DNA from: Floricoccus penangensis
GTDB lineage: Bacteria; Bacillota; Bacilli; Lactobacillales; Streptococcaceae
Assembly: GCF_001832885.1 (NCBI RefSeq)
Contig: NZ_MKIQ01000023.1
Coordinates: forward strand, 62,001 to 126,000
DNA length: 64,000 nucleotides
Reading direction: 5' to 3'
Below the pieces are notes generated by a model, which ran no database searches, was not told the DNA's origin, and saw only the letters and a list, made by a program, of their open reading frames with translations. Below, in pieces: positions 51,107 through 62,213 of this stretch. The position numbers and the translations under genes were made by a program. Every line of letters starts with the position of its first letter. Position 1 is the first letter of the stretch.

Positions 51107-52875
51107 TGGATATTTTATTTAATATAGCTGACTTTTTTAACCTTCCTGTTAGTATGACAAATGCACTTATAACATCAATTATACTGGGTGTTATGTCAGG
51201 AATTCTTGGAAGTTTTATCGTTTTAAGACAGTTGTCCTTAATGGGGGATGCTCTTTCCCATGCGGTCCTTCCTGGTGTAGCAATTTCTTATCTATTGGGA
51301 ATCAATGTTCTTTTTGGAGCAACTATATTTGGGATTTTAGCCTCAATTCTTATTGAATATATAACTAAAAAGTCCAAAATTAAGGCTGATACTGCCATAG
51401 GCATAATATTATCTACCTTCTTCGCTTTGGGAATAATATTAATCAGTCAGGTGAGAAGCGGTGTCGATTTGAACCATGTATTATTTGGTAATATTTTGGC
51501 AGTGACACCCGAAGAGATTTTTCAGTCATTTATTTTGATGATAGTTGTAATAGTAGTTGTAGTTGCCTTGTATAAGGAATTGATGATTACTTCTTTTGAC
51601 CCAGTATTTTCTCAAGCTGCAGGACTTAATAATAGTTTTTTTCATTATTTATTAATGTTCTTACTTACAATTTTTACAGTCTCATCTCTATCTCAAGTAG
51701 GAATTGTGTTGGTGGTTGCCATGCTTGTTATACCAGCAGCAACTTCCTATCTTTGGAATAAGCATCTAAGTAGTATGATTGTAACATCATCAATTTTAGG
51801 TGTGATATTTGGACTCTTGGGTGTTGTTGTAAGCTTTAAGTACAACTTGCCAACTAGTGCGACAATTGTCTTAATCGGGGCAGCTTTCTTTATTGTTTCG
51901 TTTATTTTCTCACCAAAAAATGGAATTATAGACTATAGTAAGTTTAAGTCAGGTAACAAAAGTAAGTATTTTGCTATTGCCCTAATTCCTATTTTACTTG
52001 TTTTTGGATTTTTCTTAAGTTCAAGATTGATGAGTGACAAGAATCATGGTAAACTACAGGTTCTGGCTTCTTATTCGATTATCGCAGATATGGCTAGTGA
52101 AGTTGGAGGAGATAAGGTTGAAGTACATTCCATTGTACCAATCGGGGTTGATCCACACTCTTATGAACCCACACCAGAAGATAGTAAGTATGCTGAAAAA
52201 GCTGATCTAGTTTTTTATAATGGACTGAATCTTGAAACTGGTAAAGGATGGTTCGAAAAGCTTTTGAGCAATGGTCGAAAAACAGAGCACGCTTATGTAG
52301 TAAGTACAGGAGTGACTCCCTTCTATTTAACGGAAGACAATTCAGAGAAAACGGAAGACCCTCATGCTTGGCTTAATATTCAAAATGGTATAATCTATGT
52401 AGAGAATATTAAGGAAAAGTTAATCAAATATGATCCTGACAATAAGGACTATTATGAAAGTAATGCAAAGGACTATATTGCAAAGCTTACTGCTCTTGAT
52501 GAAGAAGGATATGACAAACTTCAAACAATTCCTAAAGAGAATCGTGTTTTGGTGACTAGTGAAGGAGCCTTTAAATATTTTGCCAAGCGCTATGATATGG
52601 ACGCAGAATATATTTGGGAGATTAATACTGACAATCAAGGAACGCCTGAACAGATGGTTCGTATTGACAATATCATCAAAGAAAGAAATGTTAAGGCACT
52701 TTTTGTTGAATCAAGTGTTGCACCTAAAACGATGGAAGCTGTCGCCCGTAATACAGGTAAGAAAATTGCAGCAAATCTTTTCACCGATTCTCTTGCAAAA
52801 GAGGGGCAAGAGGGGGATAATTACCTTAGTATGATGAAATGGAACATTGATAAAATCCATGATGGTTTAAAATAA
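51106..52875 (+). CDS. Fused manganese ABC transporter permease and substrate-binding protein
   Basis: 589 residues in two parts. Residues about 1-275 are an ABC-3 family permease with seven or eight helices (L-S-L-M-G-D-A-L-S-H-A-V-L-P-G-V). After one further membrane helix (about 287-304) the rest is a cluster A-I binding protein, usually a separate lipoprotein (MtsA/PsaA). All four metal ligands of PsaA-type proteins are kept: His in V-D-P-H-S-Y-E-P, His in D-P-H-A-W-L-N, Glu in Y-I-W-E-I-N-T-D, and Asp in F-T-D-S-L-A. Manganese is the likely ion. The lipid anchor is replaced by the membrane domain. Confidence 0.9.
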   Translation: MDILFNIADFFNLPVSMTNALITSIILGVMSGILGSFIVLRQLSLMGDALSHAVLPGVAISYLLGINVLFGATIFGILASILIEYITKKSKIKADTAIGIILSTFFALGIILISQVRSGVDLNHVLFGNILAVTPEEIFQSFILMIVVIVVVVALYKELMITSFDPVFSQAAGLNNSFFHYLLMFLLTIFTVSSLSQVGIVLVVAMLVIPAATSYLWNKHLSSMIVTSSILGVIFGLLGVVVSFKYNLPTSATIVLIGAAFFIVSFIFSPKNGIIDYSKFKSGNKSKYFAIALIPILLVFGFFLSSRLMSDKNHGKLQVLASYSIIADMASEVGGDKVEVHSIVPIGVDPHSYEPTPEDSKYAEKADLVFYNGLNLETGKGWFEKLLSNGRKTEHAYVVSTGVTPFYLTEDNSEKTEDPHAWLNIQNGIIYVENIKEKLIKYDPDNKDYYESNAKDYIAKLTALDEEGYDKLQTIPKENRVLVTSEGAFKYFAKRYDMDAEYIWEINTDNQGTPEQMVRIDNIIKERNVKALFVESSVAPKTMEAVARNTGKKIAANLFTDSLAKEGQEGDNYLSMMKWNIDKIHDGLK

Positions 52876-52897
52876 AGAGAGAGGTTGAGGTGATCAA

Positions 52898-53569
52898 ATG
52901 AAGAAACATGTGAATAATGCTAATCAAGAAGACTACCTAAAGGTTATTTATCAAAATGGAGGACTTGACGAGCACGTATCCAACAAGGTTCTTTCGCAAA
53001 AACTTCAGGTATCACCTCCTTCTGTCTCAGAGATGCTTCTTAAATTAAGTGAAGAAGATTACATAACCTATACTCCATACAAGGGTGCTATCTTGACTGA
53101 TAAAGGCGCAGAAGTTACTGCGACGACCATTAGAAACCATCGCATATTCGAAAGATTTTTATATGATAGTTTAGACTATTCGTTAAGAGAGGTTCACACG
53201 CTTGCTGAAGAGCTTGAACATGTAAAAGATCTAGACTTCTTCGATAAACTATACAATTTTCTTGGACAGCCTGAAACTTGTCCACATGGAAGTATGATTA
53301 ATAAAGATAAGATAATTTTTGAAAAATATACTGACCCATTGAGTTCTTTCGAAATTGGTTCACAAGTTGAAATAAAACGATTTGATGATAGTAGCAAACT
53401 TCTTGAATTTGTTGAAGAAAATTCCCTTGGACTAGGGCAAACAGTAAATATTTTAGAGAAAAATGAAGAAGATGATCAAGTGGTCATCAGCATGAATCAA
53501 AATGAACTTGTGGTTCCTCTTGCCTTCGCTCTTAAGATATTTGTAATTCCGTTAGAAAATCAAAATTAA
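52898..53569 (+). CDS. mntR: DtxR-family metal-dependent regulator
   Basis: 223 residues. The N-terminal winged helix is Y-L-K-V-I-Y ... S-P-P-S-V-S-E-M-L-L-K-L; the dimerisation and metal-binding region has R-N-H-R-I-F-E-R-F-L and H-x-x-A-E-E-L-E-H and C-P-H-G. A C-terminal SH3-like FeoA domain (about 145-223) is present, as in ScaR/MtsR/SloR. It would repress the mts genes at the operators 50295-50338 when Mn2+ or Fe2+ is sufficient. GAGGTGATC precedes the start, 23 bp after the transporter gene. Last gene of the operon. Confidence 0.92.
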   Translation: MKKHVNNANQEDYLKVIYQNGGLDEHVSNKVLSQKLQVSPPSVSEMLLKLSEEDYITYTPYKGAILTDKGAEVTATTIRNHRIFERFLYDSLDYSLREVHTLAEELEHVKDLDFFDKLYNFLGQPETCPHGSMINKDKIIFEKYTDPLSSFEIGSQVEIKRFDDSSKLLEFVEENSLGLGQTVNILEKNEEDDQVVISMNQNELVVPLAFALKIFVIPLENQN

Positions 53570-53586
53570 TATATTGAAAATAGAGT

Positions 53587-53610
53587 CACGATGAAAATCG
53601 TGCTTTTTTT
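53587..53610 (+). terminator. Terminator of the manganese transport operon
   Basis: CACGAT / ATCGTG with GAAA tetraloop and a T7 run. Confidence 0.9.
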
Positions 53611-53688
53611 GTAAAAAGTTTCTCAGTTTATACTTTAATTAGTTTATAATTAATTTAATAAGTTACTAGTAACCATGAAGGAAAATAT

Positions 53689-55188
53689 ATGAAAATTGAA
53701 GAAATTATAGATAAGAAGGAGGCGCATAAAGTAGGTATTCTGCGTTATCTTTTACTAAATACAAACGTAAGTTTTGATAAACTTATGAAAGAAAGAAATT
53801 TATCTAAAAATACACTAAAGTTATATTTACAGGAAATTTGCGTACTGGGTGAAGAACTTAATAAGAAGCTAATTGTGAAACGTGAGGATGATTTCCTAAG
53901 TTTGGAGATGTCTGCGGATTTAAATTTAGATATTATTATTACTCATTACATTCTTGATAGCATTGAATTTAAAATATTAAACTATCTTTTATATCATCAG
54001 AAGTTTTCAATCATTCAATTAACCAGAGAACTTTCAATCAGTGAGTCATCAGTCTTTCGCAAAATAAAAAGAATTAATTTTTTGCTAGAGGAGTTTGGTA
54101 TTTCAATAAAAAATGGACGATTAATTGGTGAAGAGCTACAAGTTCGATATTTTTATTTTCTTATGTATGAATATCTGATTAAAAATAATCAAAGTTTCGC
54201 AATAAATCATAAAAAATATGGTCAAATTAGTACTCAAGCTAGGGGATTGATTGGGGCATTAGCAATTGATATAAGTAGAAGCGCAGAAATTTCACTGCAA
54301 ATTTGGCTTGAGATATCTAGGCTACGCCAAAATTCTAAACAAGGTCGGAAAAATAACCTAGTCAAAAAAAGTCGTCTTTTTCAAAAAGACAAATTGTATA
54401 AAGATATTTATACTTTTATGACAGATTATTTTGTTAGTAGTTCTGAGTATGACTTTAATTTTGAAAGTATGAGTATATACGCCTTTGTCAGTGCTCTGCC
54501 AATAATGAATGAAGATAGACATTACTATTATGATCTTATGCGTAGTAAAAGGTTGCCTACCGCCATGCATGACGTATACATTAGAGAGTACATCTTGCAA
54601 CATTACAGTTCTAAAAGAATCTCCTTGAATTTGGAAAAACAGATAGGATATCAGCTGTCCCAAACAAACAGTAGATTATATTTCTTTAAAGGGTACCTAC
54701 AAAAATATGAATGGGAAAATTTAATCAAAAAAGAAACGAAGCTCTTGAGCCATAATCTATTTAAGCTTGCAAAATCATTACAAAAGGTCGTTTTAGAGCA
54801 AATCGGAATTGATTATGATGAAAGTGAAACATCTGACCTACAAAATTTCCTTTTAATAAGTTACATAAATATTCTTTCCATAATTGATTTTCATATTGCT
54901 GAGATTATAAATATAGGGATTGTGGAGGAGAGCCTCCCTGTATATGGTCCAAATTATTATCAGTATCTTTTTAGGACATTGACATCAGCTGTTAAAGGTA
55001 TTCAAGTTGAGAAATACGAGAAGAGAAATAAGTACGATTTAGTAATTACAACTAATCCCAAAATTACCATAAAAGAAGATGAGAAATTATATCTTCTGTC
55101 GGAATTTGAAAGTAATTATGATTTAGCAATGATCAAAAAAATAATAGAAGAAAGAAAAACAGAAAAAAACATCTTATCTAAACCATGA
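53689..55188 (+). CDS. Mga-like transcriptional regulator upstream of the glycerol operon
   Basis: 499 residues. Two N-terminal helix-turn-helix units (about 20-60 and 95-135, the second with L-T-R-E-L-S-I-S-E-S-S-V-F-R-K-I-K-R), then a long helical middle similar to PRD-containing Mga/AtxA regulators, and a C-terminal part that ends in an EIIB-like fold region. A gene of this kind precedes glpK in streptococci. It probably controls glpK-glpO-glpF. TATAAT at 53645-53650 serves as its -10. It ends 139 bp before glpK. Confidence 0.8.
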   Translation: MKIEEIIDKKEAHKVGILRYLLLNTNVSFDKLMKERNLSKNTLKLYLQEICVLGEELNKKLIVKREDDFLSLEMSADLNLDIIITHYILDSIEFKILNYLLYHQKFSIIQLTRELSISESSVFRKIKRINFLLEEFGISIKNGRLIGEELQVRYFYFLMYEYLIKNNQSFAINHKKYGQISTQARGLIGALAIDISRSAEISLQIWLEISRLRQNSKQGRKNNLVKKSRLFQKDKLYKDIYTFMTDYFVSSSEYDFNFESMSIYAFVSALPIMNEDRHYYYDLMRSKRLPTAMHDVYIREYILQHYSSKRISLNLEKQIGYQLSQTNSRLYFFKGYLQKYEWENLIKKETKLLSHNLFKLAKSLQKVVLEQIGIDYDESETSDLQNFLLISYINILSIIDFHIAEIINIGIVEESLPVYGPNYYQYLFRTLTSAVKGIQVEKYEKRNKYDLVITTNPKITIKEDEKLYLLSEFESNYDLAMIKKIIEERKTEKNILSKP

Positions 55189-55264
55189 TTCTTAAAGGGA
55201 AATTTGCAAAAACTGTCAGAAATTGACCACGATTATAAGTTATTGATTGTAAAAGTTGCATTAA

Positions 55265-56842
<1,578 letters not shown>

Positions 56843-56843
56843 A

Positions 56844-58670
56844 ATGGAATTTTCAAAAAAATCAAGAAAGAACACAATTAAAAGCCTTCAAGAAGAAGAA
56901 TTAGATTTACTAGTAATCGGTGGGGGTATCACTGGTGCAGGTGTTGCACTTCAGGCTTCTGCTGCAGGTATTAAAACTGGATTAATTGAAATGCAGGACT
57001 TTGCTGAAGGAACATCATCACGCTCTACAAAGCTAGTTCATGGTGGAATCCGTTACCTTAAAAACTTTGATGTAGAAGTTGTGGCAGATACAGTAAGTGA
57101 ACGCGCGGTGGTTCAACAAGTTGCGCCTCATATTCCTAAACCAGACCCAATGCTTCTACCTCTATATGACGATGAAGGAGCAACAACATTCAACATGTTC
57201 TCAGTCAAAGTTGCTATGGACATCTATGACCGTCTTGCAGGAGTTGAAAATTCTGCATTTGCAAATTACACTTTGACACCAGAAGAAGTTCTTGAACGCG
57301 AACCTTATATTAAAAAAGAAGGTCTTCTAGGTGCAGGAGTTTACTTGGATTTCCGTAACAATGATGCCCGTTTAGTAATTGATAACGTAAAAAAAGCAGT
57401 TGAGGACGGTGCACTTGCAGTAAGTAAAATGAAAGTTATTGGTTTTACTTATGATGAAAACCAAAAAATTAACGGTGTTAAGGCGCGTGATTTATTAACA
57501 GATGAAGTTATTGAAATCAAGGCAAAACTTGTCATTAATACAAGTGGACCTTGGGTAGATAAAGTTCGCACACTTAACTTTACACGTGCAGTACGACCAA
57601 TGATGCGTCCAACCAAAGGTGTTCACTTAGTAGTTGATGCGGCAAAACTTCCAGTACCACAACCAACATATTTTGATACAGGTAAACATGATGGAAGAAT
57701 GGTCTTTGCAATCCCAAGAGAAAACAAAACATACTTTGGTACAACTGACACTGATTATAAAGGTGACTTTGCAGAACCAAAAGTGACTCAAGATGATGTT
57801 GATTACTTACTTGAAGTAATTAATTTCCGTTACCCAGAAGCAAATATCACAATCAATGACATTGAATCAAGCTGGGCTGGTCTTCGTCCATTACTAGGAG
57901 GAAATGCTGGTTCTGACTACAATGGTGGTGATAATGGTACAATTTCAGATAAAAGTTTTAATGATGTTTTAGATGCAGTTGTAGCTTACAAAGAAGATAA
58001 AATCTCTCGTGAAGATGTTGAAAATGTTCTTAACCATCTAGAAAATAGTCGTGGGGAAAAAGAACTATCTCCATCTCAAGTATCACGTGGTTCATTATTA
58101 GAACAAGAAGAAGATGGCTTAATTACACTTGCTGGTGGTAAAATTACTGACTACCGTAAAATGGCAGAAGGTGCATTAGAATTAATCCGCACAATTTTAG
58201 CTGATCAATATAACGAAACATTTAAAGAAGTTGATTCAAAAAGATATGCGATTTCTGGTGGTGAATTTGATAATACAAAAGTAACTGAAACAGTTGCTAA
58301 AAATGCTAAGGTAGGAATTGAAGCAGGACTTTCAGAAGAAGAAGCAACTTATATTGCTGATTTTTATGGAATGAATTCATTGAAAATCTTTGCTTTAGCT
58401 AAAGAAATTGAAGCATATCCAGGTTTGACACTAGCTGAGTCAGCACGACTTCGCTATGGACTCGATGAAGAAATTGTACTTGCTCCCGCTGACTACTTTA
58501 TGCGACGTACAAATCATATTCTTTTCCAAAGAGATAGTCTTGATGATTTGATTCAACCAGTAGTTGATGTAATGGCTGAATATCTAGAATGGAATGATGA
58601 ACAAAAATCTAGTGCATTAGCTGAACTTGACGAGGTTATATCTGAATCAGATTTATCTTATTTAAAATAA
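56844..58670 (+). CDS. glpO: Alpha-glycerophosphate oxidase
   Basis: 608 residues, the length of streptococcal GlpO. It oxidises glycerol-3-phosphate with O2, giving DHAP and H2O2. FAD site: V-I-G-G-G-I-T-G-A-G-V-A-L-Q; R-S-T-K-L-V-H-G-G-I-R-Y-L follows. An insert relative to GlpD dehydrogenases is seen around residues 350-410, the mark of the soluble oxidase form. It starts 1 bp after glpK. Confidence 0.95.
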   Translation: MEFSKKSRKNTIKSLQEEELDLLVIGGGITGAGVALQASAAGIKTGLIEMQDFAEGTSSRSTKLVHGGIRYLKNFDVEVVADTVSERAVVQQVAPHIPKPDPMLLPLYDDEGATTFNMFSVKVAMDIYDRLAGVENSAFANYTLTPEEVLEREPYIKKEGLLGAGVYLDFRNNDARLVIDNVKKAVEDGALAVSKMKVIGFTYDENQKINGVKARDLLTDEVIEIKAKLVINTSGPWVDKVRTLNFTRAVRPMMRPTKGVHLVVDAAKLPVPQPTYFDTGKHDGRMVFAIPRENKTYFGTTDTDYKGDFAEPKVTQDDVDYLLEVINFRYPEANITINDIESSWAGLRPLLGGNAGSDYNGGDNGTISDKSFNDVLDAVVAYKEDKISREDVENVLNHLENSRGEKELSPSQVSRGSLLEQEEDGLITLAGGKITDYRKMAEGALELIRTILADQYNETFKEVDSKRYAISGGEFDNTKVTETVAKNAKVGIEAGLSEEEATYIADFYGMNSLKIFALAKEIEAYPGLTLAESARLRYGLDEEIVLAPADYFMRRTNHILFQRDSLDDLIQPVVDVMAEYLEWNDEQKSSALAELDEVISESDLSYLK

Positions 58671-58682
58671 GGAGAGAATAAG

Positions 58683-59387
58683 ATGCATGAAATTTTAGGT
58701 GAATTTTTAGGGACAATGTTTTTAGTACTTCTAGGTGATGGAGTATGTGCAGCAGTTAATCTTAAAAAAAGTAAGGCAGAAGGTTCAGGCTGGATTGTAA
58801 TTGCCTTTGGATGGGCAATGGCAGTAACAATGGCTGTATATATGTCAGGTTTCTTAGGACCTGCACATCTAAATCCTGCTGTAACAATTGCAATGGCAAT
58901 GACAGGTGCAATTAGTTATGGTCAAGTTGTTCCATTTATCTTAGCTCAAATGTTAGGTGCGTTTCTAGGTGCAGTTCTTGTATGGCTTGCTTACCGTCCT
59001 TTATGGAATGAAACAAAGGATCAAGGGGCAATCCTTGGAACATTTGCAACCGGTCCTGCCGTTAGAGATTATCCAGCAAACGTTGTGACTGAAGCAATTG
59101 GAACGTTTGTACTAGTATTTGGATTACTAGCATTTGGACGTAATAATTTTGCAGATGGACTTAATGTCTTTGCAGTAGGTGGGTTAATTCTAGCTTTAGG
59201 TTTATCACTTGGTGGACCAACAGGGTACGCATTAAATCCAGCACGTGATTTAGGCCCTCGTATTGCTCATCAAGTACTACCAATAGCAAATAAAGGTGAT
59301 TCTGATTGGGCATACTCTTGGGTGCCAATCGTTGGACCAATCATTGGAGCAGTTTTAGCAGCATTAATATTTGGTATGATTCCATAA
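58683..59387 (+). CDS. glpF: Glycerol facilitator (aquaglyceroporin)
   Basis: 234 residues, six membrane helices and two half helices. The two NPA boxes are H-L-N-P-A-V-T and A-L-N-P-A-R-D, the Asp after the second one marking an aquaglyceroporin rather than a water-only channel. It brings glycerol to GlpK. AAGGAGAG precedes the start, and a very strong terminator ends the operon. Confidence 0.96.
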   Translation: MHEILGEFLGTMFLVLLGDGVCAAVNLKKSKAEGSGWIVIAFGWAMAVTMAVYMSGFLGPAHLNPAVTIAMAMTGAISYGQVVPFILAQMLGAFLGAVLVWLAYRPLWNETKDQGAILGTFATGPAVRDYPANVVTEAIGTFVLVFGLLAFGRNNFADGLNVFAVGGLILALGLSLGGPTGYALNPARDLGPRIAHQVLPIANKGDSDWAYSWVPIVGPIIGAVLAALIFGMIP

Positions 59388-59389
59388 AA

Positions 59390-59439
59390 AACAAAAACAA
59401 AAATGGATCTCTTAATAAGAGTCCATTTTTGTTTTTGTT
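59390..59439 (+). terminator. Strong terminator of the glpK-glpO-glpF operon
   Basis: An 18-bp outer stem (59390-59407 with 59422-59439) and an inner CTCTT/AAGAG stem separated by one bulged T, AAT loop. The 3' arm is T-rich. Confidence 0.9.
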
Positions 59440-60384
59440 ATATGGTAATTTCTAGTATGGGTGGTTAAAAACCATTCACACTTTTTTGATATAAATAAAA
59501 AAACGTATGACTCTCTGTTAGAATAGTTAATAACCACAAAAACATTCCACAGGAGAAAAGGCATATGCTCAATAACTATTCTCTCAGAAATATAATAAGA
59601 ATTGAAGATCCTATATTATTTTTTACTGGTGAGATTACTAATCAATTAAGAATGTTAATTGTACTTGTGTACTTGCATCATTAACTAGACTATCTCAAAG
59701 GTGTGAATGCAAGACTGATAAGAGGAACTGGATTAAACACGGATACTTCACCTCTGATATTCTACTTACTCCTACATTCAAATATAAAACATATCTAAAA
59801 TCAAAGAAATATAGATACAAATGTAAAAGATATGGTGCTACTAAAACAGGCGAAACTAATATTGTTATGAAAAACTGTCAGGTATAGCAAGCTGTTAAAT
59901 ACTATATTGTGATTGATTTAAAAGATAAGAAATCAATTAAGGACATTGCTAAAGATAATCTCATTTTATAGAGTTCAAATCTTACTACAAAATTACTAGA
60001 ACATCTTCTCATACCTTCTTGAGGTAGTCCATTTTGATGAATTCAGGGTAACTAAAGACTATAAATCTTCTATGGCTTTTATCTATATGGTTGGAGTGAC
60101 AAGATTTAAAACTGTATTTAAGACCTTTAGAAGATTTAATGATGATATACAAAACGCAAAATTACTTCCTTACAATAATGGTAGACTTGAAGACATGAAC
60201 AACAATATTAAAGTAGTAAAGAGAATATCTTATAGCTATACGAACTTTAATAACTTTAAGAGAAGAATAATGATTGTACAAGGGATCTAACTTTCTAAAC
60301 AAAAAAGTAGCACGGTTATCGTGCTACTCAAACTTCTATAACTAAGCAGATATTTTATACAACCACAACAGTTGGCAAAGAGTA
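59440..60384 (+). mobile_element. ISL3-family element remnant B
   Basis: About 945 bp. The left end (GTAATTTCTAGTATG...) and right end (read inwards from 60384: TACTCTTTGCCAACTGTTG) correspond to the ends of remnant A, and the inner hairpin GTAGCACGG...CGTGCTAC lies at 60307-60327. Complete ISL3 elements are about 1.3-1.5 kb, so part of the transposase gene is lost. Its left end touches the glp terminator. Its orientation is opposite to remnant A 11 kb away. Confidence 0.75.
59565..60290 (+). pseudogene. Decayed ISL3-family transposase gene
   Basis: The start has a ribosome site (CAGGAGAAAAGG) and reads M-L-N-N-Y-S-L-R-N-I-I-R-I-E-D but stops after about 41 codons. Later frames give a Cys-containing zinc-finger-like part with W-I-K-H-G-Y-F and K-Y-R-Y-K-C-K-R. 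The C-terminal ISL3 signature is Y-N-N-G-R-L-E-D-M-N-N-N-I-K-V-V-K-R. Several stops and frameshifts and the loss of the central catalytic part make it inactive. A 72-residue open frame at 60072-60290 is only this fragment. Confidence 0.8.
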
Positions 60385-60598
60385 TGTTATAATCATTTGA
60401 AATTACTGCTCAAACTAGATGCAGCAACATTTGGTCAATGAATCTTATAGTTTACAAATAAAAGAAAAGTAAACTATTTCTAAAAAAATTGTAATTTACA
60501 TTATTTCAGTAATTTATCAACTAGATATGAGTTTAGAACTGTAATTGTTCCAGAAAAAGTGTAGAATGGAAAACATATTATATAAAAAGGAGAAAAAT

Positions 60599-61666
60599 TT
60601 GAGAATATACAGTAAATCGGTAATTATACTTATTTTCTTACTTTTTTCTTTAATGATTAAAGTAGGTAATGGGAATGCTGAGGAAATAAATTCTAAGAAT
60701 TATTATGAATATACTATCAGAACTCAAGATGATTTAGATAAACTTGTTATAGATGATAAACTTGTAAAAGGAGATATTTTATTTGATTTATCTGAAGATG
60801 TGGTTTTTCCTAGGAACAAGGAATATATATTAGATAAACCTCTAAAATGGTATTTTAGTCCTAATAAGAATGCTAGAACTATAAATTTTAATTATTCAAA
60901 AATTAAAATAAAAAGCAGTGGATACTTTAATTGGTATCTTAAAGAAGATATGAATTTATCTTATAAAAATTTAACTATTACTGGTTCAGTATCGAATGAA
61001 AAATACGATTTTGGAGGCTTTAATGCAATGTTGTTGAAAGTGAAAAATTCTAAATTTCAAAATTTAACATTTAACCAAGCTCTTGCCAAAGGAAGTCATA
61101 TTTTTGATTTATCTAATTGTTCTTTTAATACTTTTGATAAAATCGGTGTTTATGGATATGGTGTTCAAAATGAAGATGATATAAAATCTATTGAAAGCAA
61201 AAGTAAGGATCTTTTGAAAGAACCTTTGCATGATTTATTTGCGGAAGCAATTCAATTTGATATTGGTGCATCTGATGGTGCTTTTGGAACAGGTGATAAA
61301 TTAATTTCAAAAGTTTTATTTTTTGAAGATGTAGAAAATGATAAGTATGGAATTACAAATAATATTGAAGTGAAAAACTCTATGTTTTTACCATACGTAG
61401 GTAAAAACGGAGATGATAAATTAGTAATTTCGAAGTATGGATCAAGTATCGGAAGTCATACAGGATATGATATAAATAATATTATTATTCTAGATAATGT
61501 ATTTCAAAATATAATTTATCCATTAAATAAACCAGCAACGGGTTTTGAAAAAATTTATTATCCAATTCATTTTTTAAAACCTAGTAAGAATATAGAATTA
61601 AGAAATAATGTATTTATAGCAACGAAAGGCGTAGAAATAATAGATGGAATTATTAATTATGATTGA
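60599..61666 (+). CDS. Secreted right-handed beta-helix protein of unknown function
   Basis: 355 residues. A Sec signal peptide (basic start, long hydrophobic core, cleavage near G-N-A at about residue 27) is followed by Asn-, Ile- and Phe-rich short repeats with the ladder pattern of pectate-lyase-like beta-helices, for example I-E-L-R-N-N-V-F-I and N-I-I-I-L-D-N-V-F. I-G-S-H-T-G-Y-D lies near the end of the helix, where such proteins keep charged residues. No sortase signal or repeats for wall binding are seen. TTG 60599 fits AAGGAG 6 nt upstream better than earlier in-frame codons. It sits between IS remnant B and an integrase remnant, so it is probably acquired DNA. Confidence 0.65.
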   Translation: MRIYSKSVIILIFLLFSLMIKVGNGNAEEINSKNYYEYTIRTQDDLDKLVIDDKLVKGDILFDLSEDVVFPRNKEYILDKPLKWYFSPNKNARTINFNYSKIKIKSSGYFNWYLKEDMNLSYKNLTITGSVSNEKYDFGGFNAMLLKVKNSKFQNLTFNQALAKGSHIFDLSNCSFNTFDKIGVYGYGVQNEDDIKSIESKSKDLLKEPLHDLFAEAIQFDIGASDGAFGTGDKLISKVLFFEDVENDKYGITNNIEVKNSMFLPYVGKNGDDKLVISKYGSSIGSHTGYDINNIIILDNVFQNIIYPLNKPATGFEKIYYPIHFLKPSKNIELRNNVFIATKGVEIIDGIINYD

Positions 61667-61798
61667 TTGGCTCGTCTAAAGAGTATTGAAATGCACGGCA
61701 TAATAATTAGGGAGTACGTATAAGTTATTCTTCTTAAGGATTTTATTATATAAATTAGTAAAAATTAATTAATAGAATGTTTTTATAGACATATGATT

Positions 61799-61829
61799 GA
61801 GTCTTACATATTTATGTGGACTTTTTTTT
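61799..61829 (+). terminator. Terminator-like hairpin upstream of the integrase remnant
   Basis: AGTC-T-(T)-ACAT pairs with ATGT-G-GACT followed by a T8 run. The surrounding 61667-61879 holds no other gene that I can see. Confidence 0.55.
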
Positions 61830-61879
61830 ACCGACTGCTGAATATTTTCAAAGGAGTATATACAGAAAATAAAGGGTAA

Positions 61880-62095
61880 TCTGAAAGTTCAAATGTTACT
61901 CGTAATGTTTACGGTCATATTAATAAGGATAAACAAGAAGAAGTAATTAAAGAATTATATGATTTTAATAACTTCAAAACTCATGATATTGAAGTTGATG
62001 AAATAAATAAAACAACAAAAAAAGGTAACAAGATTATACAACTCGTTACCAACACGTTACCAAATGGGGAAAAGAAATTATCTGTCGAAAAATAA
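61880..62095 (+). pseudogene. C-terminal fragment of a tyrosine recombinase (integrase)
   Basis: 72 codons open to a stop at 62093. The reading V-T-R-N-V-Y-G-H-I-N-K-D-K-Q-E-E-V contains the Y-G-H-I segment in which integrases carry the nucleophilic tyrosine, followed by a charged tail. The Arg-His catalytic regions upstream are missing. It ends 22 bp from the 3' end of tRNA-Leu, the usual attachment target of phage and ICE integrases. It is therefore the scar of a lost element. Confidence 0.65.
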
Positions 62096-62116
62096 AAGCT
62101 CTAAACCCTCGATATA

Positions 62117-62202
62117 TGCGGAGAAAGGGACTTGAACCCTCACGACCTAAAGCGGTCACAGGATCCTTAGTCCTGCGCGTCTGCCAATTCCGCCATCTCC
62201 GC
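62117..62202 (-). tRNA. tRNA-Leu (anticodon AAG)
   Basis: 86 nt with a long class II variable arm. Acceptor GCGGAGA/TCTCCGC with discriminator A, anticodon stem CAGGA/TCCTG and loop CTAAGGA, T loop TTCAAGT. CCA is not encoded. The 3' end faces the integrase remnant and could have been an attB site. Confidence 0.95.
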
Positions 62203-62213
62203 TGACAAGATAT

